Source of the DNA: Sphaerisporangium sp040649355
GTDB lineage: Bacteria > Actinomycetota > Actinomycetes > Streptosporangiales > Streptosporangiaceae
NCBI RefSeq assembly: GCF_043197795.1
Contig: NZ_JBICTU010000022.1
Location: 1-64,000, forward strand
Direction of reading: 5' to 3'
Length of the DNA: 64,000 bases
Shown here: positions 49,311-58,613 of the stretch, in pieces
Position numbering within the stretch: the first letter of the stretch is position 1
Layout of the letters: every line of letters starts with the position of its first letter
Notes under the pieces: model-generated
What the model saw: the letters and a program-made list of their open reading frames with translations, nothing else
Database searches by the model: none
What the model was told of the DNA's origin: nothing
Program-made: the position numbers and the translations under genes

Positions 49311-51539
49311 TCAGCGCCCCCGGGTGGGGATTTCGAACCAGACGGCCTTGCCCTCCTTGGTGGGACGGGAGCCCCAGCGGCGGGCGAGCTGGTCGACGAG
49401 GTAGAGGCCCCGGCCGCCCTCGTCGTTCTCGCCGGCGCTGCGGATGCGGGGCAGGCGGAGGTCCTGGTCGAAGACCTCGACCCAGATGGACTCCTCGCCA
49501 CGGCGGAGCCGCAGCGTGAACTCCTTCTCGTTGACGATCTCGTTGTCGAAGCCCGGCACGTCCCAGGACTCGTCGAACGGCAGCGGAGGACCGTCGAGCA
49601 CCAGCTCCCTGCGCGGGACGCTGGCACTGGCCGCGTGGAGCACGACGTTGGTGACGACCTCGGAGACCAGGAGGCAGGCCAGCTCGGAACGCTCGTCGGG
49701 GACCCCCCAGGTCGTGAACGCCTCCGACGCCATGCGCCGGGCCTCGCCGACCATGATCGGCTGGGCGGGGAAGGTGCGCTCCTCGTACTTCAGCTCCTTG
49801 CCCGCGGACCGGATCACCAGGATCGCCATGTCGTCGTCGATCTCACCGGGGACGGCCACGGTGGCGGCGTCGGCGATGCGCTCGACGGTGTCGGCCGAGG
49901 CCTTGGCGACCTCCTCGCACAGGACGCTCAGGACCTCCTCGTCGGTCAGCGGCGCGTCGCCCGGCTCGCGCGCGGGCCGCCGGTCGACCAGGCCGTCTGT
50001 GTAGAGCAGGAGCGCGGCGCCGGGCGGGAGCACCCGGCTCTCCTCCTTGTAGACCAGGTCGGCGTGAACACCCTTGGCGTTGACGCCGAGCGGCTGGCCC
50101 ACCTCAAGGATGTCGAGCTCGGTCACCACGCCGTCGACGATCAGCAGGGGCGGCGAGTGCCCCGCGTTGGCGAACGACAATTGCCGCGACCACGCGTCGT
50201 ACACGAGATATTGGCAGGTGACGATGGGCGGGGTGCTGACGTCGGTGCCGTAGTCGTCGCGCTCGGGCGCGGCGATGATGCGCGTCCACTCGTTGAGCCT
50301 CGCCAGGATGTCGGCCGGGGACTTGTCGTCCTGGGCGAAGGCGCGCAGCGCGGCCCTGAGCTGGCCCATGACCGCCGCTGCCTTGGCCCCCCGGCCCTCG
50401 ACGTCGCCGATGACGATGCCGACCCGGCCCGCGGAAAGGGGGATCACGTCGTACCAGTCGCCGCCTACCTGGGTCTGGATGCCCTGGCCGTGGGAGGCGA
50501 GCGGGGCGGCGGGGTAGTAGCGGACCGCGATCTCCAGGCCGTCGAGCTGCGGCAGCTCGCGCGGGAGCAGGTATTTCTGGAAGGACTCGGCGGTGTGCCG
50601 CTCCTCCTCGAACAGCAGGGCGTTGTCGACCGCTATGGCGACCCTGGTGGCGATGGCGCCGACGAAGTCGCGGTCGAAGGCGTCGTAGTGGGGTGAGCGC
50701 CGATCGGTCAGGTTGGACAGGCCGAGGTACATCAGGCCGAGCGTCTCGCCACGCGCGCACAGCGGCGCGACGATGGCCGAGGTCATGCCGATCTCGCCGC
50801 ACAGCTTGGCGCTCTCTTCGCTGGGCGAGGGGTAGCTCGTCTGCGCGAAGTCCTCGACGATGATCGTCTCCTGGCGGCGGAGGGCGATCTCGGCGTAGTG
50901 GCCGGCCGGATAGCGGATCTCGGAGCCGACGGGCCGCCAGGTGCCGGGCGGCGGTGTCCACCCCTGGACGTGGGTGGAGACCTTGCGGACGAGCCGGTCG
51001 CCCTCGGTGAGCTCGATGAAGCAGTGGTCGGCGAACTGGGGCACCAGCATCTCGGCGACGCGGTTGAGCGTCTCCTCGACGTACAGCGAGCTGGCGAGCC
51101 GCTCGCCGATGCGTTCGAGCAGGCCGAAGCGGTCTTTCTCACGCTCGTTGCTGCGCATCGCCTCGCGGGCGGTGATCACGATGCCGGTGACCGAGCCGGA
51201 AGGGTGACGAAGGGGGACGGCCTGCGCCCGGACGTAGATGATCGTGCCGTCGGCGCGGGCGACGTCGAAGGTGCCCTCCCAGACCCCGCCCTTGAGGACG
51301 TGCTTGGCGAGCTCGACGGCGAGAGGGTGGTCCTTCTCCATGATGCCTAAGGAGAGAACGGTCTGCTCGACCCCCACGGGGCGGTCAGGACGGCCGAAGA
51401 GCCGCTCGGCGAACGGGTTCCAATAGAGCACGTTGCTGAAGCGGTCGGTGACGACCACGGCCATCTCGGCGTTGTCGAGAACCGACTCTGGCGTAAGGTG
51501 ATCGGCCGCGTCCTGCGAAAGGTCCCCCCATCGCTTCAT
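49311..51539 (-). CDS. PAS-GAF-PP2C phosphatase with C-terminal ATP-binding domain
   Basis: 742 residues with four domains: PAS (SVLDNAEMAVVVTDRFSNVLYWNPFAERLFG, about 20-125), GAF (LASSLYVEETLNRVAEMLV, about 145-310), SpoIIE/PP2C phosphatase (VGGDWYDVIPLSAGRVGIVIGDVEGRG, LLLYTDGLVD, DDDMAILVIR) and an RsbW-like HATPase (LVSEVVTNVVLHAA, GRGLYLVDQLARRWG). The metal Asp residues are in GGDW, GDVEGRG and DDDM. Such actinobacterial proteins act in partner switching, dephosphorylating STAS antagonists and binding or phosphorylating partners. The STAS protein at 60.2 kb is a candidate. ATG 51539 has a weak site. Confidence 0.93.
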   Translation of the reverse strand: MKRWGDLSQDAADHLTPESVLDNAEMAVVVTDRFSNVLYWNPFAERLFGRPDRPVGVEQTVLSLGIMEKDHPLAVELAKHVLKGGVWEGTFDVARADGTIIYVRAQAVPLRHPSGSVTGIVITAREAMRSNEREKDRFGLLERIGERLASSLYVEETLNRVAEMLVPQFADHCFIELTEGDRLVRKVSTHVQGWTPPPGTWRPVGSEIRYPAGHYAEIALRRQETIIVEDFAQTSYPSPSEESAKLCGEIGMTSAIVAPLCARGETLGLMYLGLSNLTDRRSPHYDAFDRDFVGAIATRVAIAVDNALLFEEERHTAESFQKYLLPRELPQLDGLEIAVRYYPAAPLASHGQGIQTQVGGDWYDVIPLSAGRVGIVIGDVEGRGAKAAAVMGQLRAALRAFAQDDKSPADILARLNEWTRIIAAPERDDYGTDVSTPPIVTCQYLVYDAWSRQLSFANAGHSPPLLIVDGVVTELDILEVGQPLGVNAKGVHADLVYKEESRVLPPGAALLLYTDGLVDRRPAREPGDAPLTDEEVLSVLCEEVAKASADTVERIADAATVAVPGEIDDDMAILVIRSAGKELKYEERTFPAQPIMVGEARRMASEAFTTWGVPDERSELACLLVSEVVTNVVLHAASASVPRRELVLDGPPLPFDESWDVPGFDNEIVNEKEFTLRLRRGEESIWVEVFDQDLRLPRIRSAGENDEGGRGLYLVDQLARRWGSRPTKEGKAVWFEIPTRGR

Positions 51540-51707
51540 CTGGCGGCCACCCCTTGAAGGGCGTCAATCGCAAAGCGGACCACATGCGCTCCTGCAGCAG
51601 CCTCGACGGCAAGGCGTCGTCCACCCGGAGGCTCCGGGAAGGCGAAGTTGTCGAACAAGGAGAGGGGTAACTCCCTACTGGGAACCAACCAAGCACACCT
51701 TGGGTAG

Positions 51708-52412
51708 TCAGCGTCTGGAGACGAAGACATGCGCGGCGACATCACGCGGGAAGTCCGCGGGAATGTTGTGCGCTTCATCGTCACCCGTCACCCGTACACC
51801 GTCGTCGCTCGCCGCGAGCGTCACCTCGCGTCCGGGTTGTATCCCAACTTGCTTGAGTTTAAGCATCACAGCGGGATCACTTTGCACTTGTTCGCTAATT
51901 CGGCGGACGACCACGGGGATATCTCCTGGCCCGGCCAGGTCGGCCATGGCGGAGATCACCTCATGCACGGACTCATCGGGCTCTTTGACCCCCAGCTCGT
52001 CGAGGCCGGGGATGGGGTTGCCGTGAGGGCAGACCACCGGATTGCCGAGCAGACTGACCAGCCGGGACTCCACCGACTCGGACATGACGTGCTCCCAGCG
52101 GCAGGCCTCGACGTGCACGTCTTCCCACGGGAGGCCGATGACCTGGGTGAGGAGGCACTCGGCCAGGCGGTGTTTGCGCATGACGCGGGTGGCGAGAGTG
52201 CGGCCGAGATCGGTCATGGTCAGGTGGCGGTCGCCCTCGACGCGGACGAGGCCGTCTCGCTCCATGCGAGCCACCGTCTGACTGACCGTCGGGCCGCTCT
52301 GTTGCAGCCGTTCGGCGATGCGAGCACGCAGAGGGGTGATGCCCTCCTCCTCCAGCTCGAAGATGGTGCGAAGGTACATCTCCGTGGTGTCGATCAGGCC
52401 GTGTGCGGTCAA
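51708..52412 (-). CDS. DtxR/IdeR-type metal-dependent repressor
   Basis: 234 residues. The N-terminal winged helix (TTEMYLRTIFELEEEGITPLRARIAERLQQSGPTVSQTV, given in part) is followed by the metal-binding and dimer domain with HVEACRWEHVMSESVESRLV, which has the Cys, Glu and His ligands of DtxR. An SH3-like third domain ends VAAHVFVSRR. GNPVVCPHGNPIPG is also typical. The start is TTG 52412 with GGGGAGGAG. Iron (or manganese) repressor of uptake genes; target genes are not in the window. Confidence 0.92.
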   Translation of the reverse strand: MTAHGLIDTTEMYLRTIFELEEEGITPLRARIAERLQQSGPTVSQTVARMERDGLVRVEGDRHLTMTDLGRTLATRVMRKHRLAECLLTQVIGLPWEDVHVEACRWEHVMSESVESRLVSLLGNPVVCPHGNPIPGLDELGVKEPDESVHEVISAMADLAGPGDIPVVVRRISEQVQSDPAVMLKLKQVGIQPGREVTLAASDDGVRVTGDDEAHNIPADFPRDVAAHVFVSRR

Positions 52413-52662
52413 AGCTCCTCCCCTCCAAGTATCGATGCTACGTCCGGCGCCCGACCTTGCCTGTCGTGTCCAGAACAGGGTGAGGACACTCGCGCCGAGG
52501 GTACGGGTTTCGACGTCTGAACAGAGCTTACGCAGACCTACTGACACAACGGCCCGAGACGGCGTATGACCGCGAGCAGCGGAAGGACGTGACTCCTCCG
52601 CCAAGGATCTCACTGTTCGCGCTCGCCGTCGCGCCAACGCCCATAACGTGATCTTTGGGGGC

Positions 52663-53919
52663 TCACCGTCCGAGACGTCCCGCCGCCGCGTCATAGTTCC
52701 TGAATGCCGGTACGGCGAGGCCGGCGACCAGCACGATCGCGGCGCACAGCAACCCCCCGCCCGCCCAGGCCGGGACGAGCCCGAAGGCGCTCGCCGTCGT
52801 GCCCGCCCGCAGGTCCCCGAGCCGGGGCCCGCCCGCCACGACGACCATGAACACCCCCTGCATGCGCCCGCGCATCTCGTCGGGGGCGTAGGTCTGCAGG
52901 ATCGTCTGCCGCCAGACGGCCGAGATCAGGTCGATCGCGCCCCCGGCCGCGAGCAGCGTGACGATCAGCCACAGGGGCTGCGCGAAGGCCGCCGCGGCCA
53001 CGGTGAGCCCCCAGAGGGCGATCACCACGGTCAGCGCCACACCCTGGCGGCGCACCCGGCCGACCCATCCGGACAGCAGCCCCGCCGCGACCGCCCCGAT
53101 GGCCAGGCTGGCCGAGAGCCAGCCGAAGGCGATGGCGGAGCCCCCGAAGCGCTCGGCGGTCAGCTCCGGGTAGAGAGCCCTCGGCATCGCGAAGGCCATG
53201 GCGATGATGTCGACCACGAAGGACATCATCACGATCGGCTGGCCCGCGATGTAGCGGAGCCCGTCGACGACCGACCGCAGGCCAGGCCGGGAGATCTCAC
53301 CGATGGGGTCGAGGCGCGGCAGCCGGAAGGCGGCGTAGAACCCGGCGCTGAAGAGGATCACGTCGATGAGGTAGGCCATGGCGTACCCGGACCTGGCGAG
53401 CACGATGCCCGCCAGCAGCGGCCCGAGGACCGTCCCGACGCTGCTCACCAGGAAGTTCAGCGTGTTGGCCGCGGCGACCCTCTCGGTCGGGACGAGCCTT
53501 GGGATGATCGCGCCGCGTACCGGGGAGGTGACCGCGAACCCCGTCGACTGGACGGCGACCACGGCGAGCACCAGATAGACGTTGCGCAGCCCCGACAGGG
53601 CGTGGAGCAGCAGGGCGAGGGTGCCCGCCCAGGCCACCAGCGAGCCCATGAGCAGCAGCCTGCGGCGGTCCACCGCGTCGGCGACCGCTCCGCCCCACAG
53701 CCCGAAGACCACCAGTGGGATGAGGTTCGCAGGGCCGAGAAGGCCGACCCACAGCGACGACCCGGTGATGTCGTACACCTGGGCGCTGACCGCCACCGAG
53801 GTGAGCTGGAAGCCGATGAACGAGACGCCCTGCCCCGTCAGCAGCCGCCGGTACGCCGGTACGCGCAGGGGCCTGGTGTCGACGGCGACCCGCCGCAGCC
53901 CTGCCTGGACCCCCGCCAT
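52663..53919 (-). CDS. MFS transporter (EntS-like)
   Basis: 418 residues with about twelve membrane segments and the MFS loop GGAVADAVDRRRLLL between segments 2 and 3. GYAMAYLIDVILFSAGFYAAF and the repeated R-P-G-L-R-S-V-V-D-G-L-R-Y cytoplasmic loop are those of the enterobactin-exporter-like actinobacterial group. ATG 53919 has GAGGTGGGG. The substrate is unknown. The 250-base spacer toward the DtxR gene holds that gene's promoter region and no other gene. Confidence 0.88.
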   Translation of the reverse strand: MAGVQAGLRRVAVDTRPLRVPAYRRLLTGQGVSFIGFQLTSVAVSAQVYDITGSSLWVGLLGPANLIPLVVFGLWGGAVADAVDRRRLLLMGSLVAWAGTLALLLHALSGLRNVYLVLAVVAVQSTGFAVTSPVRGAIIPRLVPTERVAAANTLNFLVSSVGTVLGPLLAGIVLARSGYAMAYLIDVILFSAGFYAAFRLPRLDPIGEISRPGLRSVVDGLRYIAGQPIVMMSFVVDIIAMAFAMPRALYPELTAERFGGSAIAFGWLSASLAIGAVAAGLLSGWVGRVRRQGVALTVVIALWGLTVAAAAFAQPLWLIVTLLAAGGAIDLISAVWRQTILQTYAPDEMRGRMQGVFMVVVAGGPRLGDLRAGTTASAFGLVPAWAGGGLLCAAIVLVAGLAVPAFRNYDAAAGRLGR

Positions 53920-53987
53920 CCCCACCTCGCCGAACCCGTACATCTGGCATGTATCCGGGCACTGTACCGAGGGACCTGAGCGGCGGC

Positions 53988-54674
53988 TCAGGGGGCCAGG
54001 CGTTCGACCACCCACTTCTGCCCGGAACGGCGGTAGCGCAGCCGGTCGTGCATGCGGTCGACCTGCCCCTGCCAGAACTCCACCTCCGAAGGCACGACCC
54101 GGAAGCCTCCCCAGAAGTCGGGCATCGGCGGATCCTCCGGCCAGCGATCGGCCAGCTCGCGGTAGCGCTCGTCCAGCCGTTCCCTGGACGGCACCACCGC
54201 CGACTGCCGCGAGGCCCAGGCCCCGATGCGCGAGCCGTACGGGCGCGAGTGGTAGTAGTCGGCGGAGTCCTCGCGCGGCAGCCGTACGACACGGCCCTCC
54301 ACGCGGACCTGGCGGCGGAGCGGGTGCCAGGGGAAGACCAGGGAGGCGCGGGGATTCTCGGCGAGGTCGCGGCCCTTGCGCGACTCGTAGTTGGTGTAGA
54401 AGACGAACCCCTCCTGGTCGTATCCCTTGAGCAGGACGGTCCTCGCGGTCGGCCTGCCCCCGGCGGAGGCGGTGGCGAGCACCATGGCGTTCGGCTCAGG
54501 AAGCCCGGCGTCCACGGCGTCGGCGAACCAAGAAGTGAACTGGGTCACGGGATCGGCGGCGAGGTCGGCCTCTCTCAAAGGCAGTCCCTCGTATGTACGG
54601 CGGAGCCCGGCGAAGGACGGCGGGCTCGATGCGGCATCCACAGAGCGGTATTCTTCCGCGTTCGGCACCACCAC
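53988..54674 (-). CDS. pdxH: Pyridoxamine 5'-phosphate oxidase
   Basis: 228-residue FMN enzyme making PLP from PNP or PMP. Blocks: EPNAMVLATASAGGRPTARTVLLKGYDQEGFVFYTNYESRKG (given in part), ASLVFPWHPLRRQVRVEG, SRPYGSRIGAWASRQS, FWGGFRVVPSEVEFWQG and HDRLRYRR. All active-site Arg, Tyr and His positions seen in E. coli PdxH appear present. GTG 54674 or 54671 has a poor site, so the start is uncertain by some residues. Divergent from citrate synthase. Confidence 0.94.
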   Translation of the reverse strand: MVVPNAEEYRSVDAASSPPSFAGLRRTYEGLPLREADLAADPVTQFTSWFADAVDAGLPEPNAMVLATASAGGRPTARTVLLKGYDQEGFVFYTNYESRKGRDLAENPRASLVFPWHPLRRQVRVEGRVVRLPREDSADYYHSRPYGSRIGAWASRQSAVVPSRERLDERYRELADRWPEDPPMPDFWGGFRVVPSEVEFWQGQVDRMHDRLRYRRSGQKWVVERLAP

Positions 54675-54764
54675 CGAAGCGGCACCCCCTACCAGGGACG
54701 ATCGCGTTTCGGCGGGTCCGGAGGCGGAGCACTCCCGCCAAGGGGGTTGAATATGACCCGCCGG

Positions 54765-54780
54765 TATCTCGACATCAAGG
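54765..54780. promoter_or_regulatory. Operator-like repeat before citrate synthase
   Basis: TATCTCGACATCAAGG, an imperfect inverted repeat of the TCTnGA-CA-TCnAGA type, lies about 32 bases before the citrate synthase start. Comparable palindromes are found before TCA-cycle genes in actinobacteria, where MarR-type regulators bind; the match here is only moderate. Confidence 0.3.
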
Positions 54781-54811
54781 CTTTGACTTCAAGAAAGGGA
54801 GGCGGCCGAGA

Positions 54812-55918
54812 ATGTCCGACTTCAAACCCGGGCTGGAAGGCGTAGTAGCGTTCGAGACCGAGATCGCGGAACCGGACAAAGAAGGGGGCGCCCTTCGCTA
54901 CCGGGGCGTCGACATCGAAGAGCTGGTCGGGCGGGTCTCGTACGGACACGTCTGGGGCCTGCTGGTCGACAACAAGTTCAAGCCGGGCCTGCCCCCGGCC
55001 GAGCCTTACCCCATTCCTGTCCACTCCGGTGACATCCGCGTCGACGTCCAGAGCGCCCTTGCCATGCTGGCCCCGGCGTACGGCTTCCGCCAGCTCCTCG
55101 ACATCGACGAAGACCAGGCCCGCGACGATCTCGCACGCGCCTCGGTCACCGCGCTGTCGTTCGTCGCCCAGTCCGCCCGCGGGCTCGGTCTGCCCATGGT
55201 TCCCCAGTCGCGGGTCGACGAGGCCGCGACGATCGTCGAGCGTTTCATGGTCCGCTGGCGCGGCGAGCCCGACCCCAAGCACGTCAAGGCCATCGACGCC
55301 TACTGGACCTCCGCCGCCGAGCACGGCATGAACGCCTCCACGTTCACCGCCCGTGTCATCGCCTCCACCGGCGCGGACGTCGCCGCGGCCCTTTCGGGTG
55401 CGGTCGGCGCCATGTCCGGCCCCCTGCACGGCGGGGCCCCGGCCCGCGTGCTGCACATGATCGAAGAGGTCGAGCGCATCGGCAGCGCCGAGACCTACGT
55501 CAAGAAGGCCCTCGACAGCGGTGAGCGGCTGATGGGCTTCGGCCACCGCGTCTACCGCGCCGAGGACCCCCGCGCGCGCGTGCTTCGCCGCACCGCCCAG
55601 GAGCTGAACGCCCCGCGCTACGAGGTGGCGTGCGCGCTGGAGACCGCCGCGCTGGCCGAGCTGCACGCCCGCAAGCCCGACCGCGTCCTCGCCACGAACG
55701 TGGAGTTCTGGGCGGCGATCATGCTCGACTTCGCCGAGGTTCCCCCGCACATGTTCACCTCGATGTTCACCTGCGCCCGCACCGCCGGCTGGGCGGCGCA
55801 CATCCTGGAGCAGAAGCGCACGGGCAGGCTCGTCCGCCCCAGCGCCGACTACGTCGGTCCTCCGCAGCGCTCGGTCAACGACGTCCCCGGTGCCGACGAG
55901 GTCATCGGCAAAGACTGA
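54812..55918 (+). CDS. citA: Citrate synthase (second type)
   Basis: 368 residues, condensing oxaloacetate and acetyl-CoA. Catalytic His residues are in GPLHGGAPARVL and MGFGHRVYRAEDPR. The position of the usual catalytic Asp is Glu in NVEFWAAIMLDFAEVP, as in the CitA-type enzymes of mycobacteria and relatives. The C-terminus LEQKRTGRLVRPSADYVGP is also of that type. ATG 54812 follows GGGAGG. It is single, with a downstream terminator. Confidence 0.92.
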   Translation: MSDFKPGLEGVVAFETEIAEPDKEGGALRYRGVDIEELVGRVSYGHVWGLLVDNKFKPGLPPAEPYPIPVHSGDIRVDVQSALAMLAPAYGFRQLLDIDEDQARDDLARASVTALSFVAQSARGLGLPMVPQSRVDEAATIVERFMVRWRGEPDPKHVKAIDAYWTSAAEHGMNASTFTARVIASTGADVAAALSGAVGAMSGPLHGGAPARVLHMIEEVERIGSAETYVKKALDSGERLMGFGHRVYRAEDPRARVLRRTAQELNAPRYEVACALETAALAELHARKPDRVLATNVEFWAAIMLDFAEVPPHMFTSMFTCARTAGWAAHILEQKRTGRLVRPSADYVGPPQRSVNDVPGADEVIGKD

Positions 55919-55966
55919 CTGCCCCCCTGCCGGGCCTCCCTTCGTCCCGGTACCCACCCCCTACAG

Positions 55967-55996
55967 AGGGCCCGCAGCCCCCAGTTGCGGGCCTTT
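55967..55996 (+). terminator. Terminator after citrate synthase
   Basis: AGGGCCCGCA and TGCGGGCCT with a nine-base loop, followed by TTT, 49 bases after the stop. Confidence 0.8.
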
Positions 55997-56100
55997 GGCG
56001 CGTCTGGGCACCACCTCTGACGTAGGCGGACATGCGCGCGTGTATCTCACGATCCGGACCCGGGGCGTAACCACCGAGACGGCTCACTACCCTTGGTTAG

Positions 56101-57213
56101 GTGGCTGATATCGAGATTCCCGCTGAACTCAAGCCCGCGGACGGCCGTTTCGGCTGCGGGCCTTCGAAGGTACGCCCCGAGCAGCTCGCCGCCCTGGCAG
56201 CCGCCGGCGCGAGCGTGATGGGCACCTCCCACCGCCAAAAGCCGGTGAAGAACCTGGTGCGCCGGGTCCGCGAGGGTCTCGCCGACCTGTTCTCCCTCCC
56301 CGAGGGGTACGAGGTCGTGCTGGGCAACGGCGGCACGACCGCGTTCTGGGACATCGCCGCCTTCGGGCTCATCAAGGAGAAGTCCCAGCACCTGAACTTC
56401 GGCGAGTTCTCGTCGAAGTTCGCGGCCGTCGCCGCGAAGGCCCCGTGGCTGGGCGAGCCGACCGTGATCAAGTCCGCGGTGGGCAGCCACCCGAACGCGA
56501 TGCCCGAGGCCGGCGTCGACGTCTACGCGCTGACCCACAACGAGACCTCCACCGGTGTGGCCATGCCGATCAAGCGCGTGGGCGGCGACGACTCGCTCGT
56601 GCTGGTCGACGCCACCTCCGGCGCGGGCGGCCTGGCCGTCGAGGCGAGCGAGTTCGACGTCTACTACTTCGCGCCCCAGAAGAGCTTCGCCTCCGACGGC
56701 GGCCTGTGGATCGGGCTGTTCTCGCCCCGCGCGCTGGCCCGGGTCGACGAGATCGCCGCCACCGACCGGTTCGTCCCCGAGTTCTTCAGCCTGCCGACGG
56801 CGATCGACAACTCGTCCAAGGACCAGACCTACAACACCCCGTCGGTGGCCACGCTGTTCCTGCTGGCCGACCAGCTCGACTGGATGAACGGCAACGGCGG
56901 CCTGGCCTGGACCGCCGCGCGCACCGCCGACTCGGCGTCCCGGCTCTACACCTGGGCCGAGAAGACGTCGTACACCTCGCCCTTCGTCGCCGACCCGGCT
57001 CAGCGCTCGAACGTCGTCGGCACCATCGACTTCGCCGACGAGGTCGACGCGGCCGAGGTGGCGAAGGTCCTGCGGGCCAACGGCATCGTCGACACCGAGC
57101 CCTACCGCAAGCTCGGCCGCAACCAGCTCCGCGTCGCGATGTTCCCTGCCATCGACCCGGCCGACGTCGAGGCCCTGACGGCCTGCGTCGACCACGTGGT
57201 CGAACGCCTCTGA
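56101..57213 (+). CDS. serC: Phosphoserine aminotransferase
   Basis: 370-residue PLP enzyme of serine synthesis (3-phosphohydroxypyruvate to phosphoserine). GCGPSKVRPEQL and MGTSHRQKPVKNLVRRVREGL open the fold; the PLP lysine is in YYFAPQKSFASDGGLW; NETSTGVAMPIKR and RNQLRVAMFPAIDPADVEAL are typical of the actinobacterial type. The GTG start at 56101 has no ribosome site. A possible -10 TACCCT ends seven bases before it, which suggests a leaderless transcript. Confidence 0.94.
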   Translation: MADIEIPAELKPADGRFGCGPSKVRPEQLAALAAAGASVMGTSHRQKPVKNLVRRVREGLADLFSLPEGYEVVLGNGGTTAFWDIAAFGLIKEKSQHLNFGEFSSKFAAVAAKAPWLGEPTVIKSAVGSHPNAMPEAGVDVYALTHNETSTGVAMPIKRVGGDDSLVLVDATSGAGGLAVEASEFDVYYFAPQKSFASDGGLWIGLFSPRALARVDEIAATDRFVPEFFSLPTAIDNSSKDQTYNTPSVATLFLLADQLDWMNGNGGLAWTAARTADSASRLYTWAEKTSYTSPFVADPAQRSNVVGTIDFADEVDAAEVAKVLRANGIVDTEPYRKLGRNQLRVAMFPAIDPADVEALTACVDHVVERL

Positions 57214-57277
57214 CGGCCCTCCGCCGTCCCCAGCTCTGACGGCCCTCGGCCGGTCCTCCGCGACCAGGGCCCAGGGT

Positions 57278-57688
57278 CTAGGACGAGGGCGGCGGAACCC
57301 ACCCGGGGCCCCCGATATGCCGGTGCTCGCCTGTGCGGCGGGCCAGCTCCTCCAGCAGGCGCAGAGCGTCGTCGAGGTCGACGCTCTGCGCGAAGCACGA
57401 GAGCACGGGGGCCCGGTCCGGGCTCTCGGCCAGGGCCTCCAGCATGACCGCTGTGACATGCTGATCGCGCGAGCGTCTCGCGGAGTAGCGGAAGGCGTTG
57501 CGCTCGGCCGTGCGGCTCAGCAGGCCCTTCCTGACCAGGCGCTCGGCGACGGTCTGGACCGTGGTGTAGGCGAGCGGCTTCTCCGCCTCCGCGTTGAGCG
57601 CCGACTGCAACTCGCGGACGAGCAAAGGCTGGGCGGAATCCCAGAGCACCTCCATGATGGCGCGCTCCAGAGATCCCAGATTGTTCAC
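57278..57688 (-). CDS. BlaI/MecI-family repressor
   Basis: 136 residues. The winged helix is LGSLERAIMEVLWDSAQPLLVRELQSAL with the recognition part LAYTTVQTVAERLVRKGLLS and RNAFRYSARRSRDQHVTAVM. Family members repress beta-lactamase, respiratory or protease genes and are usually cut by an M56 BlaR1-type protease. No such protease is adjacent. GTG 57688 has GGGGGAGGA upstream. The C-terminus ends in Pro/Ser-rich residues after the dimerisation helices. Confidence 0.9.
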   Translation of the reverse strand: MNNLGSLERAIMEVLWDSAQPLLVRELQSALNAEAEKPLAYTTVQTVAERLVRKGLLSRTAERNAFRYSARRSRDQHVTAVMLEALAESPDRAPVLSCFAQSVDLDDALRLLEELARRTGEHRHIGGPGWVPPPSS

Positions 57689-57799
57689 ACCGACATCCTC
57701 CCCCAGGGACCCCCGTCACGACTAGTTGACGATCCTCGGCGGAGTGATTTCACGCGATAATGCTCGAATTTCCGATCAATTCGCGCCGCATGGACGAAT

Positions 57800-58441
57800 T
57801 CACGCGACCGATACGGGACGCCTTCTGCGGCGCAGCATCCAGGCGGCGAGCACCCCGCCCACCAGCCCGAACAGGTGGCCCTGCCAGGAGATGCCCGGCT
57901 GCCCGGGGAGCACCCCCCAGATCAGCGAGTAGTACAGGATGGCCACCCCGATGCCGAGGGCGATGTCGAGCAGATGCCGGTCGAACAGCCCGCGCGTCAC
58001 GACGTACCCGAAGTAGCCGAACACCAGCCCGCTGGCCCCCACCGTGAGCCCCGGAGGGCTGAGGAACCACACCCCGAGCCCGCTGACGACGATGATGATC
58101 AGGCTGGCCACGAAGAACCGCCCAAGGCCCCGCAGAGCAGCGAGGAAGCCCAGGATGGCCAGCGGCACGGTGTTCGCCATCAGGTGCGCGAAGCCCGCGT
58201 GCAGGAACGGGGCGATCAGGATGCCGCCGAGCCCGTTCACGTCATGGGAGACGATGCCGTACCGGTCGAGGTCCTGGGGCAGGACGTAGTCGGCGATCTC
58301 GACGCCCCATTCCACGGCCACGAGGAGCGAGATGACGATGGCGGCGCCGAGGGCTCCCGTGACCAGGCCGACCACGCGCTGCTTGACCACCTCGCCCGAG
58401 GTTCGGCCGGCGGGCGCAACTCCGGTCGCGTAGTCGCTCAT
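57800..58441 (-). CDS. Rhomboid-family intramembrane serine protease
   Basis: 213 residues with six or seven membrane segments. The catalytic Ser is in LTVGASGLVFGYFGYVVTRGLF and the His in ISWQGHLFGLVGGVLAAWML. The N-terminal conserved HAGFAHLMANTVPLAILG holds the Asn of the oxyanion site. ATG 58441 has AAGAGGAGAG. The substrate is unknown. Confidence 0.92.
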   Translation of the reverse strand: MSDYATGVAPAGRTSGEVVKQRVVGLVTGALGAAIVISLLVAVEWGVEIADYVLPQDLDRYGIVSHDVNGLGGILIAPFLHAGFAHLMANTVPLAILGFLAALRGLGRFFVASLIIIVVSGLGVWFLSPPGLTVGASGLVFGYFGYVVTRGLFDRHLLDIALGIGVAILYYSLIWGVLPGQPGISWQGHLFGLVGGVLAAWMLRRRRRPVSVA

Positions 58442-58535
58442 CGCTCTCCTCTTGTGGTGCCTTTGGAACGCGCTTTGTCCTCCCTTTACCGTACGCAAAC
58501 GGTGTTTAACCCGCGATTTCGTGCAAGACACGAAT

Positions 58536-58575
58536 AAGGCGCATGTTGCCCACGATCATGGGCAGCATGCGCCTT
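58536..58575 (-). terminator. Terminator after enoyl-CoA hydratase
   Basis: AAGGCGCATG and CATGCGCCTT, extended by TGCCCA/TGGGCA with a one-base offset, between the hydratase stop and the rhomboid gene; symmetric, so it may act both ways. Confidence 0.8.
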
Positions 58576-58613
58576 CTCCGGGTAACGACAAAATGATCAC
58601 TTTAGGGCGGGGA

